NCBI GenBank assembly: GCA_025457725.1
Contig: JALOTU010000088.1
Coordinates: 1 to 7,732, forward strand
DNA: 7,732 nucleotides
Reading direction: 5' to 3'
Source: Verrucomicrobiota bacterium
Lineage (GTDB): Bacteria; Verrucomicrobiota; Verrucomicrobiia; Limisphaerales; DSYF01
The position numbers and the translations under genes were made by a program. Positions 5,709 to 7,732 of this stretch are shown here, one piece after another; the stretch's first letter is position 1; the number at the start of each line of letters is the position of its first letter. The notes below the pieces were generated by a model that made no database searches, was not told the origin of the DNA, and saw nothing but the letters and a program-made list of their open reading frames with translations.

Positions 5709-6590
5709 TCAGACGTACAGCACCGACTTCAGGTCGTGGTTCAGCATGCTCATGAAGCCGTAGCGTTGATTGGGATCAAACTGCAGACAGCGCAGGATGG
5801 TGGCTTCCAACTTCGGCGGGAGGTCGGGGTTGTGCCGGCGGGGGGGAATTAATTTCGCGGGGTTGGATTGGGAGCTGACGATTTCCGTGGGTGTTTCCCC
5901 TTCAAACGGCTTGAAATTGGTCAGCAACTCGTAGGCTGAAACGCCAAAGGCGAAGATGTCCACCCGATGATCGAAGGGCTCTCCTTTCAATTGCTCCGGA
6001 GCCATGTAGGCCGGTGTGCCTGGATTCTTGGAGGGGCGATGCGGCTTGCCGGTGATGGGCTGGGCCAAGTCGAAGTCCACCAGTTTGACGACTCCGTTGC
6101 GGGACACGTGGAGGTTCTCCGGTTTGAAATCCAGATGCATGTAGCCGCTTTCGTGAACGTGCTCGAGCGCGGCCGCCGCATCCAGAATGATCTGGGCCAC
6201 GTTCTCCAGCAGCACCGGGTCGTGGCGCGCATAGAGTTCCTTCAGGTTGTCGCCCTCGATGTAATCCATCAGGCAATAGTACTGACCATCCTGCTTGCCG
6301 TGCTCGTAGTAGCCGATGACGTTGTCGTGGCTCTGAACGCTGGCCAGGATCTCGCACCCGCGACGGAAGCGGCGTCTCGACGTGCCATTGTGTTTCTGGG
6401 AGGAAAGCAGCCGCCGCAGGGCGTAGGTTCGGGCCTTGGAATCGGTCGCCAACCAGATCTGCGCCATGCCGCCGGTGTTGATCAGCTCATGAAGCTGGAA
6501 GCGCCCGAACATCCCCGGGGCGTCGTCGTCGGATTCTCCACCTTTCTTGAAAAGGCTCAGCACACGCCGAGGTATAGCATCCGCCGGCAA
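5709..6590 (-). CDS. Serine/threonine protein kinase (Hanks type), soluble, atypical ATP-site residues
   Basis: A single protein kinase domain fills this 293-residue protein; no membrane segment or sensor domain follows. From the N-terminus: a charged leader (1-28), the glycine loop INTGGMAQIW (37-46) in which the first and third canonical Gly are Asn and Ala, YALRRL (56-61) with Arg59 where the VAIK Lys is expected, CEIL with the likely helix-C Glu80, HLDFKPEN (152-159) with catalytic Asp154 and Asn159 but no HRD Arg, VDFDLA (171-176) where DFG reads DFD with Asp172 kept, and the GTPAYMAPEQL activation segment (191-201). The catalytic and metal ligands are present, so weak or altered activity is likelier than a dead pseudokinase. 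The start is uncertain. TTG at 6590 is used here because an AAGGA lies ten bases upstream; GTG at 6563 and ATG at 6512 are also in frame, the last just before the kinase fold. The gene is convergent with the acyl operon (21-base gap) and divergent from comF. Its targets are unknown. Confidence 0.88.
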   Translation of the reverse strand: MPADAIPRRVLSLFKKGGESDDDAPGMFGRFQLHELINTGGMAQIWLATDSKARTYALRRLLSSQKHNGTSRRRFRRGCEILASVQSHDNVIGYYEHGKQDGQYYCLMDYIEGDNLKELYARHDPVLLENVAQIILDAAAALEHVHESGYMHLDFKPENLHVSRNGVVKLVDFDLAQPITGKPHRPSKNPGTPAYMAPEQLKGEPFDHRVDIFAFGVSAYELLTNFKPFEGETPTEIVSSQSNPAKLIPPRRHNPDLPPKLEATILRCLQFDPNQRYGFMSMLNHDLKSVLYV

Positions 6591-6615
6591 CCTTCGCCAT
6601 TCCTTTCAACCAATC

Positions 6616-6632
6616 CCGCTTGGCCAAAGCGG
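6616..6632. repeat. Short inverted repeat in the kinase/comF divergent region
   Basis: CCGCTT and AAGCGG form perfect 6-base arms around a 5-base GGCCA spacer. The repeat overlaps the putative -35 hexamer of the comF promoter and lies just upstream of the kinase start. It could be an operator for a dimeric regulator, but a 6-base arm can arise by chance in GC-rich DNA and there is no second copy in the window. Confidence 0.3.
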
Positions 6633-6648
6633 CTGCTTTTCCTACAGT
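6620..6648 (+). promoter_or_regulatory. Putative sigma-70-like promoter for comF
   Basis: TTGGCC (6620-6625, 4 of 6 to TTGACA) and TACAGT (6643-6648, 4 of 6 to TATAAT) are separated by exactly 17 bases in the only sizeable non-coding gap upstream of comF. A transcript would start near 6655, leaving a leader of about 10 bases for the ATG at 6664 or about 27 for the ATG at 6682. No comparable promoter was found on the opposite strand for the kinase. The prediction is by eye only. Confidence 0.35.
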
Positions 6649-6663
6649 TGCCTGGTGATCGCC

Positions 6664-7392
6664 ATGCCTTCCTGCGCCTGGATGAACCGGGCCCTGGCCC
6701 TGGTGTACCCGGACGTCTGCGAGATCTGCCGGCGGCGGCCGGCCACGGCAGCGGAGGGCTATGTGTGCGGCGATTGCTGGTCCGGAGTGCGGTTCATTCA
6801 ATCCCCCTTCTGCGAACGGTGCGGCCTGCCGTTCGAGGGCGAAATCACGTCCGCCTTCGAGTGCACCAATTGTCGCGAGCTGCAATTCCATTTTGACTCC
6901 GCCCGCTCGGCGGTGCGGGCGCAGGGCGTGGTCCTCGAGGTCATCCACCGCTACAAATACCACCGCGCACTCTGGTTTGAGCCGTTTCTGACGGATCTTC
7001 TCATTCGCCAGGCGCGACCGGCGCTGCTCGGCACGGGGTGGGACGTCATCGTGCCCGTCCCCCTGCATCCCGTGCGGGAACGAGAGCGGGAGTTCAATCA
7101 GGCCGCGCGTCTGGCCATCACCCTCGGCCACAACCTCGGGCTGCCCGTGCGTTCGAATTGGCTGAGGCGCATCCGGCACACCCGCACCCAGACCCTGCTG
7201 ACCCGCAAGGAGCGAGCCGCCAACCTCCGCCGGGCCTTTGCCCTGCGGAACCATGCGGAGGTGCAAGGATTGTCCTGTGTGCTGGTGGACGATGTATTCA
7301 CCACGGGCGCAACCACAAACGCCTGCGCTGGGACACTCAAGGCGGCGGGGGCGCACAGGGTTTGCGTCTGGACAGTGGCCAGAGGAGTCTGA
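6664..7392 (+). CDS. comF: ComF family protein (phosphoribosyltransferase-like, double zinc finger)
   Basis: The 242-residue protein has the ComF layout. The N-terminal zinc-binding region has four CxxC pairs (Cys19/22, 35/38, 50/53, 67/70), followed by the family linker HRYKYH (95-100), VPVPLHPVRERER (130-142) and FNQA (144-147). The type I phosphoribosyltransferase PRPP loop VLVDDVFTTGATT (206-218) closes it, with the Asp-Asp and Thr-Thr-Gly signature. In naturally competent bacteria ComF helps bring incoming single-stranded DNA into the cytoplasm, and relatives occur widely in species not known to be competent, so a competence role is only possible here. The start is not certain. ATG 6664 has a GGTGA five bases before it; ATG 6682 would give a leader closer to the usual ComF distance before the first Cys; an open frame extends further back into the kinase gene on the other strand. 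It has the same orientation as accD, 80 bases downstream. Confidence 0.9.
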   Translation: MPSCAWMNRALALVYPDVCEICRRRPATAAEGYVCGDCWSGVRFIQSPFCERCGLPFEGEITSAFECTNCRELQFHFDSARSAVRAQGVVLEVIHRYKYHRALWFEPFLTDLLIRQARPALLGTGWDVIVPVPLHPVREREREFNQAARLAITLGHNLGLPVRSNWLRRIRHTRTQTLLTRKERAANLRRAFALRNHAEVQGLSCVLVDDVFTTGATTNACAGTLKAAGAHRVCVWTVARGV

Positions 7393-7405
7393 ATACTTTC
7401 CACGT

Positions 7406-7420
7406 CATGGGCGCCCCATG
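7406..7420. repeat. Inverted repeat between comF and accD
   Basis: CATGGG and CCCATG form perfect 6-base arms around a CGC loop, 14 bases after the comF stop. It could be a weak transcription pause or terminator stem or a regulator site for accD. No uninterrupted T-run follows (only TTGTTT some 14 bases on), so a classic intrinsic terminator is not supported. The remaining stretch to the accD start (7421-7472) shows no convincing promoter or Shine-Dalgarno sequence. Confidence 0.25.
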
Positions 7421-7472
7421 TTAGGCAGGGTGTTGTTTGCGCACTGCGGCGGGACCTTTCGGCACGATTGTT

Positions 7473-7732
7473 ATGGCAAAACCCAAACAGGCGAACAAAA
7501 CGCTCGGACTCGAGACCACGGAACCCGCGCTCACGCCTCCTCCACTTTCCACCGAGGCCACCACGTTCGCCAAGAAGCCGATGCTGGCCACGGGCAAGAG
7601 CCGCAAGAAGGAAATTCCCGAGGGGTTGTGGACCAAGTGTCCCAAATGCAGCACCATGGTCTTCGACAAGGAGCTGGACGAAAACCTCAAGGTCTGCATC
7701 AAGTGCAACCACCATTTCCCCATTGGCGCCAG
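7473..7732 (+). CDS. accD: Acetyl-CoA carboxylase carboxyltransferase subunit beta, N-terminal fragment
   Basis: Eighty-six residues and two further bases are present before the window ends. The segment KKEIPEGLWTKCPKC (45-59) followed by MVFDKELDENLKVCIKCNHHF (62-82) is the characteristic zinc ribbon of AccD. Cys56, Cys59, Cys75 and Cys78 have the same 3-16-3 spacing as Cys27, 30, 46 and 49 of E. coli AccD, and the IPEGxWTKC and NLxVCxKCxxHF phrases match. AccD with AccA transfers the carboxyl group from biotin to acetyl-CoA to make malonyl-CoA. The chosen ATG gives a leader about 29 residues longer than in E. coli, rich in Thr, Pro and Lys and probably disordered. Its codons keep the high third-position GC expected of coding sequence. 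An in-frame ATG at 7581 is an alternative that would leave a slightly short N-terminus. There is no obvious ribosome binding site for either start. Confidence 0.92.
   Translation, partial: MAKPKQANKTLGLETTEPALTPPPLSTEATTFAKKPMLATGKSRKKEIPEGLWTKCPKCSTMVFDKELDENLKVCIKCNHHFPIGA

Noticed and set aside
6487..7356. Minus-strand open frame opposite comF that reaches into the kinase start
   Set aside because: The + strand here encodes ComF zinc-finger and PRPP motifs, while the minus translation has no recognisable motif. It also does not indicate a frameshifted N-terminus of the kinase, whose own frame has a start and a closely preceding stop.

Overview
The window is a high-GC, gene-dense bacterial segment. 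It looks chromosomal and has no sign of mobile DNA, tRNA, rRNA or CRISPR. Protein style suggests a Gram-negative of the Planctomycetes-Verrucomicrobia-Chlamydiae group, most likely Verrucomicrobiota. The clues are an acyl carrier protein with an insertion, a Hanks-type kinase with an LxDFDLA activation segment, an LpxL-type acyltransferase and high GC. This placement is inference from family resemblance, not a database result.

Region 1 (1-5687, + strand) is one tightly packed operon, entered in the middle of its first visible gene. The order is: C-terminus of a short-chain dehydrogenase (ketoreductase or FabL-like enoyl reductase), a FabG-type 3-ketoacyl-ACP reductase, an unusual 143-residue acyl carrier protein, a double-hotdog FabZ-like dehydratase, two successive ketoacyl-ACP synthases and an LpxL/HtrB-type acyltransferase. 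Four of the six junctions are 4-base ATGA stop/start overlaps, and the other two gaps are 4 and 23 bases. Together the genes could carry out a dedicated type II chain-elongation cycle (condense, reduce, dehydrate, perhaps reduce again) on a private carrier, then transfer the acyl chain to a membrane lipid or glycolipid. The toolkit resembles that of aryl-polyene and related type II PKS/FAS-like clusters, but no starter-unit, glycosyltransferase or exporter gene is visible, so the product is unknown. The most striking detail is in the dehydratase: the two halves have lost complementary catalytic residues (His only in the C-half, Glu only in the N-half). That fits a single composite FabZ active site in one chain.

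Region 2 (5709-6590, - strand) is a soluble serine/threonine protein kinase convergent with the operon. It has atypical ATP-site residues (VAIK Lys replaced by Arg, DFG by DFD) but keeps the catalytic Asp, Asn and metal-binding Asp.

Region 3 (6591-7732, + strand) begins with a short divergent intergenic stretch holding a plausible sigma-70-like promoter and a small inverted repeat. It is followed by a ComF-family phosphoribosyltransferase with paired zinc-finger cysteines. Last is the 5' end of accD (acetyl-CoA carboxylase carboxyltransferase beta subunit), which runs off the window. accD makes malonyl-CoA, the extender for any fatty-acid-type cycle, but it lies beyond a convergent gene and is probably a separate housekeeping unit.
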